Shown here piece by piece: positions 45,195 to 54,598 of a stretch of 64,000 nt of DNA; the stretch's first letter is position 1, and the number at the start of each line of letters is the position of its first letter. Below the pieces are notes generated by a model. That model did no database searches and was not told the DNA's origin. It saw nothing but the letters and a program-made list of their open reading frames with translations. Position numbers and translations under genes: made by a program. This stretch comes from Tautonia marina. Lineage in GTDB: Bacteria > Planctomycetota > Planctomycetia > Isosphaerales > Isosphaeraceae. Location of the stretch: positions 1 through 64,000 of the forward strand of contig NZ_WEZF01000004.1 in the NCBI RefSeq assembly GCF_009177065.1. The letters run 5' to 3'.

Positions 45195-46874
45195 ATGGCC
45201 AGCAACATCGCCGCTCCGTCGCGAGACGGATTGCCACCGTCGCAGCAGCCGACGACGGTTGGCCGCTACCTGATCGACCGGCTTCAGGCGCTCGGGGTCG
45301 AACACCTGTTCGGAATCCCTGGCGATTATATCTTGAATCTTTACAAGATGCTCGACGACAGCCCGATTCAGGTCGTCGGCATGACGCGAGAGGATTCCGC
45401 CGGTTTCGCGGCCGATGCTTACGCCAGGGTTCGAGGACTCGGCTGCATGGCGGTGACCTATTGCGTCGGCGGCCTGAGCGCCTGCAACAGTATCGCGGGG
45501 GCCTATGCCGAGAAGTCGCCGGTGGTCGTGCTGACGGGATCGCCGGGTCTCTCGGAACGGGAGCGGAACCCCCTCTTGCATCACAAGGTCAAGGAGTTCG
45601 ATACGCAGTATCAGGTGTTCAAGCAATTCACGGCCGCGGCGACGGTGCTGGACGACCCGTTGACGGCCTTCTCGGAGATTGACCGCGTCCTGGCGGCGGC
45701 CTTGCGATACAAGCGGCCGGTCTACATTGAAGTGCCGCGCGACATGCTGCTCGCCGAGCAGGTTTATCCGCACGCGGTTCCCGGACCCTTGCCGCCAAGT
45801 GATCCCGACGCGCTTCGCGAGGCGCTCGACGAAACCGAGGCGATGCTCCGACAGGCAAAGCGGCCGATGATTCTGGCCGACGTTGAGATTCATCGCTTCG
45901 GGCTTCAGAGTGAGTTGCTCGCACTGGCTGAGCAGTCGGGGCTGCCGATCGCCACGACCTTGCTGGGCAAAAGTGTCATCAGTGAGGAGCACCCTTTGTT
46001 TGCCGGAATCTATGAAGGGGCGATGGGTCGGGCGGAGGTGACCGACTATGTGGAAGCGTCGGATTGTCTCCTGATGCTGGGTTGCTTCCTGACGGATATC
46101 AATCTGGGAATCTTCACGGCCAAGCTCGATTCGTCGCGATGCATCGACGCGACGAGTGAGGATCTTCGGATTCGGCATCATCATTACCGCGATGTTCGGC
46201 TCGACGACTTCCTGAAAGGATTGCGTGCGCGGCGTCTTGCGCTAAATGTTCCCGCCCCCCCTTCCCGACCGTTGCCGATTCCGCCGTGGTCGGCACGACC
46301 GGGAGAGCCGATGACCTCGGCCCGCCTGTTCGCCCGGCTCAATCATCTGGTGGACGAGAACGTGATGGTGATTGCCGACATCGGCGATTCGCTGTTCGGT
46401 TCGGCAGAGCTGCGGATCAGTCGAAGCACCGAGTTCCTTAGCCCCGCCTACTACACGTCGATGGGATTCGCAGTTCCGGCGTCGGTGGGTGCCGGCCTGG
46501 CCAACAGGGCCTTGCGTCCGCTGGTTATTGTAGGGGATGGTGCGTTTCAGATGACCGGGATGGAACTGTCAACGGTGATCCGCAACGGCCTGGCGCCAAT
46601 CGTCGTGGTGCTGAACAACAAGGGATACACGACCGAACGGTATATTCTCGACGGGCCATTCAACGACATTTTGAACTGGTCGTACCACCGGGTTCCTGAA
46701 TTGCTCGGGGCCGGGCTGGGACTGGAGGCCCGGACCGAGGACGAGCTGGATGTCGCGTTGACCCGAGCCTGGGAGAACCGCGAGAGCTACACCTTGATCA
46801 ACGTTCATCTCGACGCGATGGACCGGAGCCCGGCCCTGGAGCGACTGGCCGAACGGCTTGCCGGGAAACTCTGA
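45195..46874 (+). CDS. Thiamine-diphosphate 2-keto acid decarboxylase (PDC/IPDC type)
   Basis: 559 residues; GAGAGGG precedes the ATG at 45195. Decarboxylates a 2-keto acid to an aldehyde using thiamine diphosphate. All five catalytic residues of pyruvate decarboxylase are present: Asp44 (IPGDY), Glu66 (REDSAGFAADAYAR), His129-His130 (LLHHKVKEFDTQYQ) and Glu481 (NNKGYTTE). The cofactor motif is VGDGAFQMTGMELS with NN about 30 residues later. Closer to indolepyruvate or branched-chain keto-acid decarboxylase than to acetolactate synthase, which lacks the HH. Substrate not fixed by sequence; a PDC-type enzyme in a planctomycete is uncommon enough to note. Confidence 0.92.
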   Translation: MASNIAAPSRDGLPPSQQPTTVGRYLIDRLQALGVEHLFGIPGDYILNLYKMLDDSPIQVVGMTREDSAGFAADAYARVRGLGCMAVTYCVGGLSACNSIAGAYAEKSPVVVLTGSPGLSERERNPLLHHKVKEFDTQYQVFKQFTAAATVLDDPLTAFSEIDRVLAAALRYKRPVYIEVPRDMLLAEQVYPHAVPGPLPPSDPDALREALDETEAMLRQAKRPMILADVEIHRFGLQSELLALAEQSGLPIATTLLGKSVISEEHPLFAGIYEGAMGRAEVTDYVEASDCLLMLGCFLTDINLGIFTAKLDSSRCIDATSEDLRIRHHHYRDVRLDDFLKGLRARRLALNVPAPPSRPLPIPPWSARPGEPMTSARLFARLNHLVDENVMVIADIGDSLFGSAELRISRSTEFLSPAYYTSMGFAVPASVGAGLANRALRPLVIVGDGAFQMTGMELSTVIRNGLAPIVVVLNNKGYTTERYILDGPFNDILNWSYHRVPELLGAGLGLEARTEDELDVALTRAWENRESYTLINVHLDAMDRSPALERLAERLAGKL

Positions 46875-46928
46875 GCGACGGGAGTGTTCGGGAGGAGCGA
46901 GTTTGAGCCGATCCTCCAAACCGAAGAC

Positions 46929-46966
46929 GGCCGGCCCATGCTCCGAGTGGGGAGCATGAGCCGGCC
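46929..46966. terminator. Strong bidirectional terminator hairpin
   Basis: A 16-bp stem (46929-46944 with 46951-46966, 6-nt loop) with one mismatch (C46936-A46959), between convergent decarboxylase and FG-GAP genes. It is followed by GGGTTTG. Confidence 0.7.
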
Positions 46967-47014
46967 GGGTTTGAACTCGGTGCAGATCACCAGCGAGCGA
47001 TCACCAGCGAGTGC

Positions 47015-49432
47015 TTAGCGGAGGCCGCCTCGGTTGAGAAGCAACGCCCGGTTTGGAACGAGTCCCGGCGTTGCGGTTCGGAACTGCTGAAGCGGAATGG
47101 TCCGGACGCCGTGGTTGATCGGGCCGACGATCTGGCCCGGCTTGAAGCGTCCTCGGGTGAAGACGTTCTTCGGGAGCGTGTAGATGCCGTCGGGCCGGTT
47201 CGAGTGAGGCGAGGAGACCGGACGACTGACGGCCGATTCCGGGTGGAAGTAGTTCGTGAACCGCTGGGCGAAGCCCGGCCGAGCGTAGAACTGCCGGAAG
47301 GTCGCAGGTCCGAACGGCAAAGGACGGTAGAACGAGAGGCCCGCGGAGAGCGTCTCGGGAGTCGGCACCAACGCCTCGCCGTACTGCGGAGCGGCGGCAT
47401 TGACCCCGGGGAACTCGAACCGGACGGTTGGCAGGATGGGACCGGGGATCGGCCCGGGTCCAGGGCCAGGTCCGGGTCCAGGGCCAGGTCCGGGAGCAGG
47501 AGTGGCCAGCGGGACGAGCCCCCCCTCCAGCAGGAACGCGCTCCCAAATCCGGGGAACGGAAGGGCGTCGAGCGGGGCTCCGATCAGGAAGTCGCCGCGA
47601 CGATCGGCGTCAACCGTGGCGTTCCGGGTGCTGAACGGGGATACCCCGGAGACGGACCATCCCAGTCGCCCCTCTCCTCGGGGAAGGGTGAACTGAATCC
47701 CGGGAGGCAGGTCGGTCGCTCCGGCGGCAATCGAGACCAGGCCGACGGTTGCCGGAAGCGGCTGGGACGTGCCGGCGACCAGATAGGCCGCACCGGCATT
47801 GTTCCCGAATCCGGGAGCACCGATCAGGATTTCGGAAAGGCTGTCGTCATTCAGTGAGCGAACGCCGGCCACCGAGAACCCGGTCCCGTCGCCCGGATTG
47901 ATGCCGTTGAAGTTGCTCGAAACGAAGACGGCGGGATTCAGGCCGGTGAGCGGGAGGTTGCGGTTCGCCAGAGCGGGGCGAGGGCCTCCCATGACCAGAG
48001 ACGCTCGTCCGGTATCGGGTCCGAATCCGGGAGAGCCGATGAGGATGTCATCGGGAGCGGCACCGTTATAGTTGCCCACGCCCGCAACCGAGAATCCGGT
48101 CAGATCGCCCGGGGCCTCTCCCTCGAAGGCAACGCCCTCAACGGTCGTGTTGTTGACCGTGACGTTCAACGCACCGAGCGAGACGGTGGGCGCGACGCCG
48201 TTGGTGATGAACTGGCTCAGCAGGTTCGGAGCCCCGTAGACCACGTAAGCGCGGCCTTCGTTCAGATCGAGGGCGCCGGGCGAAGACGGGGCACCGATGA
48301 GCAGCTCGCCCCCGGGGTTGCCGTCGAAGTTGCCGCCGCGGCCCACCGAGAATCCGGCTCGGCTTCCGGTCGCGGCCCCTGCGAACAGGATGCCCCGGCT
48401 ATTTCCGACCGAACCGAAGTTGTCGAGGTTGATCTGCGCCGGGGGATTCGCCGTGCGGAAGGTTTGACCGTTAAACAGATAAACCGCACCGTTATCGACC
48501 AATCCGACCCCGACGTCGGCCCGAGGTGCACCCACGGCGAAGTCGGCGAAGGTGTTGTTGATCACATCACCAACGCCGGCCACCGAGGCGCCAAAGCGAG
48601 CGCCCGGGAACTGGTTGTTTTCGATGACCGTGACGCGGACGGCGGGGTTGATGTCGGCGGGGCGGTCGAAGTCGACCGTGTTCAGACCGTCGGGAATCTG
48701 GTCGAACTGGCGAGAGCCATAGACGACGTAGACCCGGCCCGCATTGTTGTTGAAACCAGGAGCCGAGATGGCGAAATCGGCCAGCCCGTCACCATTCACG
48801 TCACCAAGGGCTGCGACGGCGTAGCCGAGGTCGTCGTTCGGAGTCAGGCTGGTGGTAAAGGTCAGCCCATCGAACGGGAAGGTCGGTCCCCCGGTTGCGG
48901 GAGAACTTTGGATCGGATTCCCGAGTTGGGTCAGGTCTGCAACCCGTTCGTTTCGGGGCAGGATGGGCGGGTTGACCGTGTCATCGCCGCGAGCATTGAT
49001 GAGCGACAGGAAGTTCGTCGGCGAAACGTTCGGGTCCGCGGCCCGAGAGCCGAAGACCAGCGAGACGATCCCCGTGATCTGTTCCGCTTCGGGATCACTG
49101 AGGATGCTCGTCAACTGGCGGGTGACGAGGAAATCGTCAAATCCATCGCCATTGACGTCACCGGCCACCGCCACGCTGTAACCGGCGCGGGTCTGGTTGG
49201 TCGTTGAGGTGAACTGAACGCCGAGCGCCGTCGAGGGGACAACTCGGGGGGGCGGTGGTGCCGTGGGAAAGCCGTCAATGCTGAGGGCATTCGGGCCGGC
49301 CTGAACCCCGTTGATCAAGCTGATCACGGTGAGCAGGTCTCGGCGTTCGAGAGACAGCGGGCCGCCAATGTGAGCGCGGTGCCGACGTCGGCGCCAGGCC
49401 GGTGGGCGGCTGTTGGGCAAGCCGAAAGGCAT
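47015..49432 (-). CDS. Surface FG-GAP (integrin-alpha-like) repeat protein
   Basis: 805 residues. The N-terminus lacks a normal signal peptide but has the motif SLERRDLLTVISLINGVQ, like the LE-R-LLS/LLA-type anchor found in many large planctomycete surface proteins. About seven FG-GAP-type blades follow, each with a GDVNGDGFDDFLV-like calcium-binding DxNxDGxxD motif (for example GDVNGDGLADFAI) and a YVVYGS or SLVFGS strand, giving a beta-propeller. A GP-rich linker (two exact 18-bp DNA copies) precedes a C-terminal domain of about 150 residues, strongly basic, with no family recognised. Probably exported and surface-bound, role in adhesion or recognition uncertain. Confidence 0.85.
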   Translation of the reverse strand: MPFGLPNSRPPAWRRRRHRAHIGGPLSLERRDLLTVISLINGVQAGPNALSIDGFPTAPPPPRVVPSTALGVQFTSTTNQTRAGYSVAVAGDVNGDGFDDFLVTRQLTSILSDPEAEQITGIVSLVFGSRAADPNVSPTNFLSLINARGDDTVNPPILPRNERVADLTQLGNPIQSSPATGGPTFPFDGLTFTTSLTPNDDLGYAVAALGDVNGDGLADFAISAPGFNNNAGRVYVVYGSRQFDQIPDGLNTVDFDRPADINPAVRVTVIENNQFPGARFGASVAGVGDVINNTFADFAVGAPRADVGVGLVDNGAVYLFNGQTFRTANPPAQINLDNFGSVGNSRGILFAGAATGSRAGFSVGRGGNFDGNPGGELLIGAPSSPGALDLNEGRAYVVYGAPNLLSQFITNGVAPTVSLGALNVTVNNTTVEGVAFEGEAPGDLTGFSVAGVGNYNGAAPDDILIGSPGFGPDTGRASLVMGGPRPALANRNLPLTGLNPAVFVSSNFNGINPGDGTGFSVAGVRSLNDDSLSEILIGAPGFGNNAGAAYLVAGTSQPLPATVGLVSIAAGATDLPPGIQFTLPRGEGRLGWSVSGVSPFSTRNATVDADRRGDFLIGAPLDALPFPGFGSAFLLEGGLVPLATPAPGPGPGPGPGPGPGPIPGPILPTVRFEFPGVNAAAPQYGEALVPTPETLSAGLSFYRPLPFGPATFRQFYARPGFAQRFTNYFHPESAVSRPVSSPHSNRPDGIYTLPKNVFTRGRFKPGQIVGPINHGVRTIPLQQFRTATPGLVPNRALLLNRGGLR
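47456..47491 (-). repeat. Tandem 18-bp repeat encoding Gly-Pro linker
   Basis: Two exact, adjacent copies of GGGTCCAGGGCCAGGTCC (47456-47473, 47474-47491) inside the FG-GAP gene; encode GP repeats on the minus strand. Confidence 0.9.
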
Positions 49433-49884
49433 CTGGAGACTCCTTCCTCAACCTCCAAGACCGATCGCGTCCATGCCACGGCCCCAGGCGGCGGCAAGCA
49501 AGGTACCGACCGGGACCATAACGCGCCGCGGACCCGCCGGATCGTTCGGACACCCGAGGAAAAATCCCGAGGAGATCGATCAATCCAGTTCCGCCAAGCC
49601 GGCGCAATGGCCCCGCGCGGTCCTTTGATTCTGCAATGGTTTTTCGGTCCCGGCTGGGCGGCTGCTGAATGGGCCAATCGAGGGGAAGCCGAGTTCGGCT
49701 GTCGTAATCGGCTCATCCTGAACAACCGGAGCGACCGATACCCAGAACCGAGATACGACCAAGGAGTCGGGGGGTCGGTCCGTCGGGACCACTCTCGGAT
49801 TTCAAGTCGAGGGGGCTTCCGGGTCTGGCGAAGGGCTGGACCGTGAGGCTCGCCGGGCCTTACAGAGCGCGGAGGATCAGGATC
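49433..49884. other. Divergent interval between FG-GAP and tolC genes
   Basis: 452 bp without a convincing gene; no clear promoter pair found. Confidence 0.35.
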
Positions 49885-52782
49885 GTGAACACGTCCAAGA
49901 CGCGGAGGACGACCGGAGGCTGGAGCGCTCGGCTCGCGATGGTCATCGCGGCGTTGGCGGCCTCGACGGGTTGCACTCGGGAATTCTTCCGCAACTGGGC
50001 GGATCAGGATGTGACCGAGGCGGTGTTCGAGAAAAGCCGCGATCCGAGATTTCGGATCGATTTGTTCACGAAAACCCCACCGGCCATGTCACGGTTCGCC
50101 GACCCTTATGATCCGGATCGTCCCCCTGCTCCGCCCGATGACTTTGCGGCGCAAGAGCTTTCGCCACAGCCCCAGAAGCCCACGCACCGACTGATTAGCC
50201 CCGCCGAGGGAACCGGTTACCTGGACTTACTGGAGCAGTGGCGCCGCGAGGAAGGCCCAAGACGCCTCGTCGATATGACCATCGACACGGGGCCGACGGT
50301 CCGAGAGGAGGCCCCTCCGCCGCCCGAATCTCCCTCTCCGTTCCCACTTGATCCGAATGCGGGGCCGAGCGACCCCAGAATGTCGCCTATTCCAGGAGGA
50401 GAGTCGGAGGACGCCGCTCCTCCTGACCCGCGACGCCCATCCATCGAATCCACTCCGCTGCCCGACGACCTTTCTATCGAATCAACGCCGTTACCGGACG
50501 ACCTTTCCCTTCAGCCCAGGCGGGATGACGCTGTGCAGGCCGTAGCCTTGCAGATTCCTGATCCGCTTCAACCCGGCGGGGACATCGACCCTCGGGATCC
50601 GTTCGGCCAGGGGCTGACTCCGGAAGAAGCGTCGGGAATCGTTGACGTCCCCCCCGATACCGGCCGCGACCTGATCGACATTCTCAAGCCCGAGGCGATC
50701 GTCTTTGACGAGGCCGCTGCCTACGGCTACGGCAAGGACGTTGAACCCTACATTGTCGACGGCCGCAAAATTTTGACCCTGGCCCTTCAGAACAGTCGCG
50801 CCTATCAATTTCAGCTGGAGAATCTTTACCTTCAGGGCCTGGCCGTGACGCTCCAGCGGTTCCAGTTCATGCCTCAGTTCGCGGCGGGGATGTCTCCCGG
50901 AGGCCCGAGCTTCGGCGGATTCGCCGGCCCGAACCCTGGCAACTCGTATCTCTACCGCACGCAAGAAACCGGCACGCCGGCGTCGTTGATGAACATCGGT
51001 ACGCTGGCCGGAGTCGGCAAGCTCTTGTCGTTCGGCACGTCGGTGACGGGGAACTTTGCCAATCAGACGGTGATCAATTTCGGGGGTCCGAATGCGGTCT
51101 CGACGACCTCGCAATCGTTCCTTCCCCTGAACCTGGTGATCCGATTCCTGCGAGGCGGTGGTCGGGCCTTCGTGCTGGAGCCCTTGACGCAGGCCGAGCG
51201 AAACCTGCTCTACGCGATTCGAGACTTCGGGCGCTTCCGCCAGGAGTTCTTCGTCAGCGTGCTGGCCGGCGGTGGTCTCTCGGGTGGCGGCGGCGGCGAC
51301 CCCCTGACGGGTTACCTCTCGGTTCTCGGTGTGCTGCAGGCGGTCGAGAACAATACGAAGAACGTCGCGGCCTACGAACGGGTGCTCGAGGTCTTCCAGG
51401 AGCTGTCCCGAGGTGCCGCCTCGACGGTCGCCCCGCTTGACCTTGTGAACGTCGAGATCGACTTGCAGAGCCAGCGGCTGAGCCTCTTGCAGTCGAGCGT
51501 GACCTACCGGAACCAACTCGACAACTTCAAGCAACAGCTTGGTTTGCCGCCGGACCTGCCGCTCTTGCCTGACAGCAACTTGCTGGAAGGCTTCCGAGAG
51601 GTCTTCGACGAGATCGACAGTCTGGAAACCAAGCCCAGGCCCGTGCTCGAAGAACTGGTGCAGAAGCTGCCACCGCTGGAAGACGTGGTCATTGACGGCC
51701 GTCCGGTCATCGCCCTGTACCGACAGGCCGCCGAGGTCGCCCGCCAGCGACGCCCGATTCAGCAGCGGGTTGCGGATCGTCAGCTCGCCCGATCGACGGC
51801 CGAGCAGAAGCGAACGCTCCTACTCGACGCCATGCGGCAGGGACTGCTCGGTCCGGAGCAAGAGGAGGAATTGCGACGCGATCTTGAAGCGACCGAACGG
51901 GAAATTGCCTTGCTGAATCCGGCGCTTGACGTCGAAGACCGCGAGGAGATCAATCGCCTCATCGCTCAGGAGCGGGAAATCTTCGTGCTGGCCAACGAGC
52001 GGCTGGAAGATTTGCTGCGATCGGCACAACGCGTTGCCCTGGAAAACCGACTCGACTTGATGAATGCCCGGGCACAGCTTTATGATGCATGGCGACAACT
52101 GGCCGTGACGGCCAATCAGTTGCTCGGTGTCTTCAACACGACACTGTCCAACCAGTTCCTCACCCCGCCAACCACGAACAACCCGTTTGGCTTCGATCAG
52201 CAGAGCAAGCAGTTCTCGCTGACCCTGCAAGCCGAACTGCCCTTGATTCGCGTTGCCGAACGGAATCAGTTCGTCACTGCTCAAATTGCCTACCAACGAG
52301 CCCGCCGAGGTCTGATGCAGATTGAGGACTCCTTGAAGAACTCACTCCGCCAGACCATCCGCAATCTGCAGCTCCAGTATCAGCAATACGAAATTAGCAA
52401 GACGCAATATGTTGTCGCTCTTGTTACGCTGGACCAGTCGTTCCAGCGGTTCCTGGAGCCGCCTCGTAGCGGGGGTGGTTCTTCTGCCGGTAGCCAGCTC
52501 GTGCTGACCTTGCTTCGAGGACTGAACAGCGTGAACTCGGCCCAGAACGGCTTGATCCAACGCTGGGTCCAGTTCCAGACGACTCGCCTGAATCTTTATC
52601 GCGATCTCGGCATCATGCCCTACGAGGAGTGGGAGGCATTCTATGAACTTTTCCCTTCAGCAAGCCCCTCAGCCGCCGGCCTCGGGGTCGGAACACGATC
52701 TGCCCCCGCTCCAGAACTCGAACCAGCCGCCGTCTTCGGCCAGCCGGGTGCCGGCGCCGAAGAAGCGGGGGTCGGGTTCTAA
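49885..52782 (+). CDS. TolC-family outer-membrane efflux protein (lipoprotein)
   Basis: 965 residues from a GTG at 49885 with AGGA 6 nt and GGAGG 12 nt upstream; a GTG at 49843 in frame would extend 14 residues. Signal LAMVIAALAASTGC is a lipobox with Cys at about 30. About 250 residues of Pro-rich linker come first, containing a duplicated ESTPLPDDLSI unit. The OEP domain starts near 280 (LTLALQNSRAYQFQLENLYL) with long alpha-helical hairpins (RQRRPIQQRVADRQLARSTA; LENRLDLMNARAQLYDAWRQ). It forms the outer-membrane channel of a tripartite exporter with the next three genes. The last about 45 codons overlap the adaptor gene. Confidence 0.9.
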   Translation: MNTSKTRRTTGGWSARLAMVIAALAASTGCTREFFRNWADQDVTEAVFEKSRDPRFRIDLFTKTPPAMSRFADPYDPDRPPAPPDDFAAQELSPQPQKPTHRLISPAEGTGYLDLLEQWRREEGPRRLVDMTIDTGPTVREEAPPPPESPSPFPLDPNAGPSDPRMSPIPGGESEDAAPPDPRRPSIESTPLPDDLSIESTPLPDDLSLQPRRDDAVQAVALQIPDPLQPGGDIDPRDPFGQGLTPEEASGIVDVPPDTGRDLIDILKPEAIVFDEAAAYGYGKDVEPYIVDGRKILTLALQNSRAYQFQLENLYLQGLAVTLQRFQFMPQFAAGMSPGGPSFGGFAGPNPGNSYLYRTQETGTPASLMNIGTLAGVGKLLSFGTSVTGNFANQTVINFGGPNAVSTTSQSFLPLNLVIRFLRGGGRAFVLEPLTQAERNLLYAIRDFGRFRQEFFVSVLAGGGLSGGGGGDPLTGYLSVLGVLQAVENNTKNVAAYERVLEVFQELSRGAASTVAPLDLVNVEIDLQSQRLSLLQSSVTYRNQLDNFKQQLGLPPDLPLLPDSNLLEGFREVFDEIDSLETKPRPVLEELVQKLPPLEDVVIDGRPVIALYRQAAEVARQRRPIQQRVADRQLARSTAEQKRTLLLDAMRQGLLGPEQEEELRRDLEATEREIALLNPALDVEDREEINRLIAQEREIFVLANERLEDLLRSAQRVALENRLDLMNARAQLYDAWRQLAVTANQLLGVFNTTLSNQFLTPPTTNNPFGFDQQSKQFSLTLQAELPLIRVAERNQFVTAQIAYQRARRGLMQIEDSLKNSLRQTIRNLQLQYQQYEISKTQYVVALVTLDQSFQRFLEPPRSGGGSSAGSQLVLTLLRGLNSVNSAQNGLIQRWVQFQTTRLNLYRDLGIMPYEEWEAFYELFPSASPSAAGLGVGTRSAPAPELEPAAVFGQPGAGAEEAGVGF
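50440..50505 (+). repeat. 33-bp tandem repeat in TolC linker
   Basis: Two adjacent 33-bp units encode identical SIESTPLPDDL peptides (50440-50472, 50473-50505) but differ at several third positions, so the protein sequence is held by selection or the duplication is old. Confidence 0.85.
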
Positions 52783-54598
52783 GCTCGGCCGTCGCCTGGC
52801 GGTGCTGACCATGGCCGCGGCGGTGGTCGGCACCGGAGGGTACTTCGCTCTCACGTCCACGGACGAGGTCGGCGGCTCGACACTGTCGACCTTGCCCGGC
52901 CTCTCGAAGTGGCTTGCCCCGGCGGCGCCGTCGGTCCTGACCTACGAGGCGAAAAAAGGCCCGCTGATCGTGACCGTCCGGGAACGGGGCAACCTGGAAA
53001 GTACCAACAACCTGGAAGCCAAGAGCGAGGTGGAAGGGCAGACGACGATCATCATGATCCTGCCCGAAGGCACTCGGGTCGTGAAGGATCAGCTCGTCTG
53101 CGAGCTCGACTCGGCCGCCCTGAAAGACAATCTGGCGAACCAGCAGATTGCGACCGAGCGAGCCGACGCCGACTATCAGAACGCGATCAAGACGCGCGAA
53201 GTCGCTGAGATTAATGTTCGCGAGTACATCGAGGGCGTCTTCCCGCAGGAAGAAAAGACGATCATGGGCGAGATCAAGCTCGCCCAGTCCGAGTTGGAAC
53301 GCTCGAAAGACCGGCTCAACTGGTCGGAAGACATGCTGAAGCTCGGCTACATCAGCCAGGCCCAGAACCTCAGCGACAAGTACGACCTGCAGCGGGCCGA
53401 GTTCAATCTGGACCAGGCCGAGAAGCGTCTCGAAGTGCTCAAGCAGTACACCTACGAGAAACAGATCAAGTCGCTCGAAGGGGACGTGGAGAAGGCTCGG
53501 GCCGATGAGCTGGCCAAGCAATCGACGTTCGAACTGGAGAAGGAAAAGGAAGAGCGCCTTCGCCGGATGATCGAGAAGTGCAAGATTTACGCTCCCGGCA
53601 ACGGCATCGTCGTCTACCACCAGGAAGAAGGGCGATGGGGCAGCCAGGATGGCCCCTCGATCATGGAAGGGGCCACCGTCCGCGAGCGGCAGACCATCTT
53701 CAAGCTGCCCGACATCGACAACATGCAGGTCAACACCAAGGTCCATGAGTCGATGATCGACAAGGTCAAGCCGGGCATGAGCTCCCGGATTCGAGTCGAC
53801 GCGTTCCCGAACAACGAGCTGGTGGGCTCGGTCATGGAGGTCAAGCCGCTGCCCGACCCGACCAGCTTCTTCAGCTCCGACGTGAAGGTGTACACCACCC
53901 TCGTCAAGATTGAAAACGCCAACGAGGGACTTCGCCCCGGGATGACCGCCGAGGTGACGATTCTGATCGCCCGGCTCGAAGACGTTCTAAGCGTCCCCGT
54001 CCAGGCGATCATCGAATACGGCGGCGAACATCACGTCTGGGTCTACCAGGGGGACGGCAAGTGGGACAACCGGGTGGTGAAGGTCGGCATGACCAACACC
54101 AAGTATGTCGAGGTCACCGAAGGGCTTGAGGAAGGCGAACGCGTCGCGCTCAATCCTCGGGCGATCATGACCGAAGCCGAGAACCGTGAGGCCTTCGGCG
54201 CCGGTGGCGAACGCAAGGGCTCCGAAGAACTCGGCAACTGGAGCGATGATGAGGCCGCCAAGGCCAAGGCCGCAGGCGAGCAGCCTTCGGCCCGCGAAGC
54301 GGCCAAGGCCGAGGGTGGCCCCGGCGGCGAGGGGGCTCGGCCGAACCCGGCCATGTTCCAGAAGTTCCAGAACATCAGCCCCGAAGATCGCCAGAAACTC
54401 CGCGATGCCTCCGACGAGGAACGCAAGGCCATCATGAAGAAGGCCGGCTTCACCGATGCCGAGATCCAGCAAATGGATCAGATGCGGCAGAGCATGGGAG
54501 CCGGTGGAGGTGGTGGCTTCGGCGCGGGCGGCCCCGGGGGTGGACGTCCTGGTGGGGGTGGCCCCGGGGGTCCTGGTGGTGGAGGTCCTCGACCGTGA
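52643..54598 (+). CDS. HlyD/MacA-type periplasmic adaptor of efflux pump
   Basis: 651 residues; the ATG at 52643 has GGGAGG about 9 nt upstream and lies 140 bp inside tolC in another frame. The next in-frame ATG (52811) would cut off the Arg residues in front of the membrane helix (RRLAVLTMAAAVVGTGGYFA). The lipoyl half-motif, VRERGNLESTNNLEAKSEVE then LPEGTRVVKDQLVCELDS, is followed by long coiled-coil hairpins (about 160-290), the second lipoyl half KIYAPGNGIVVYHQE, and a beta-barrel (FKLPDIDNMQVNTKVHESM). The tail is Gly-rich with a short charged helical piece (SPEDRQKLRDASDEERKAI). Links the inner-membrane pump and TolC. Same operon as the ABC genes: GTGA overlap downstream. Confidence 0.92.
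   Translation: MNFSLQQAPQPPASGSEHDLPPLQNSNQPPSSASRVPAPKKRGSGSKLGRRLAVLTMAAAVVGTGGYFALTSTDEVGGSTLSTLPGLSKWLAPAAPSVLTYEAKKGPLIVTVRERGNLESTNNLEAKSEVEGQTTIIMILPEGTRVVKDQLVCELDSAALKDNLANQQIATERADADYQNAIKTREVAEINVREYIEGVFPQEEKTIMGEIKLAQSELERSKDRLNWSEDMLKLGYISQAQNLSDKYDLQRAEFNLDQAEKRLEVLKQYTYEKQIKSLEGDVEKARADELAKQSTFELEKEKEERLRRMIEKCKIYAPGNGIVVYHQEEGRWGSQDGPSIMEGATVRERQTIFKLPDIDNMQVNTKVHESMIDKVKPGMSSRIRVDAFPNNELVGSVMEVKPLPDPTSFFSSDVKVYTTLVKIENANEGLRPGMTAEVTILIARLEDVLSVPVQAIIEYGGEHHVWVYQGDGKWDNRVVKVGMTNTKYVEVTEGLEEGERVALNPRAIMTEAENREAFGAGGERKGSEELGNWSDDEAAKAKAAGEQPSAREAAKAEGGPGGEGARPNPAMFQKFQNISPEDRQKLRDASDEERKAIMKKAGFTDAEIQQMDQMRQSMGAGGGGGFGAGGPGGGRPGGGGPGGPGGGGPRP

Noticed and set aside
47440-47510. 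Short repeats that could be a CRISPR array or VNTR
   Set aside because: Two copies only, adjacent with no spacers, in frame in a coding region (Gly-Pro linker).
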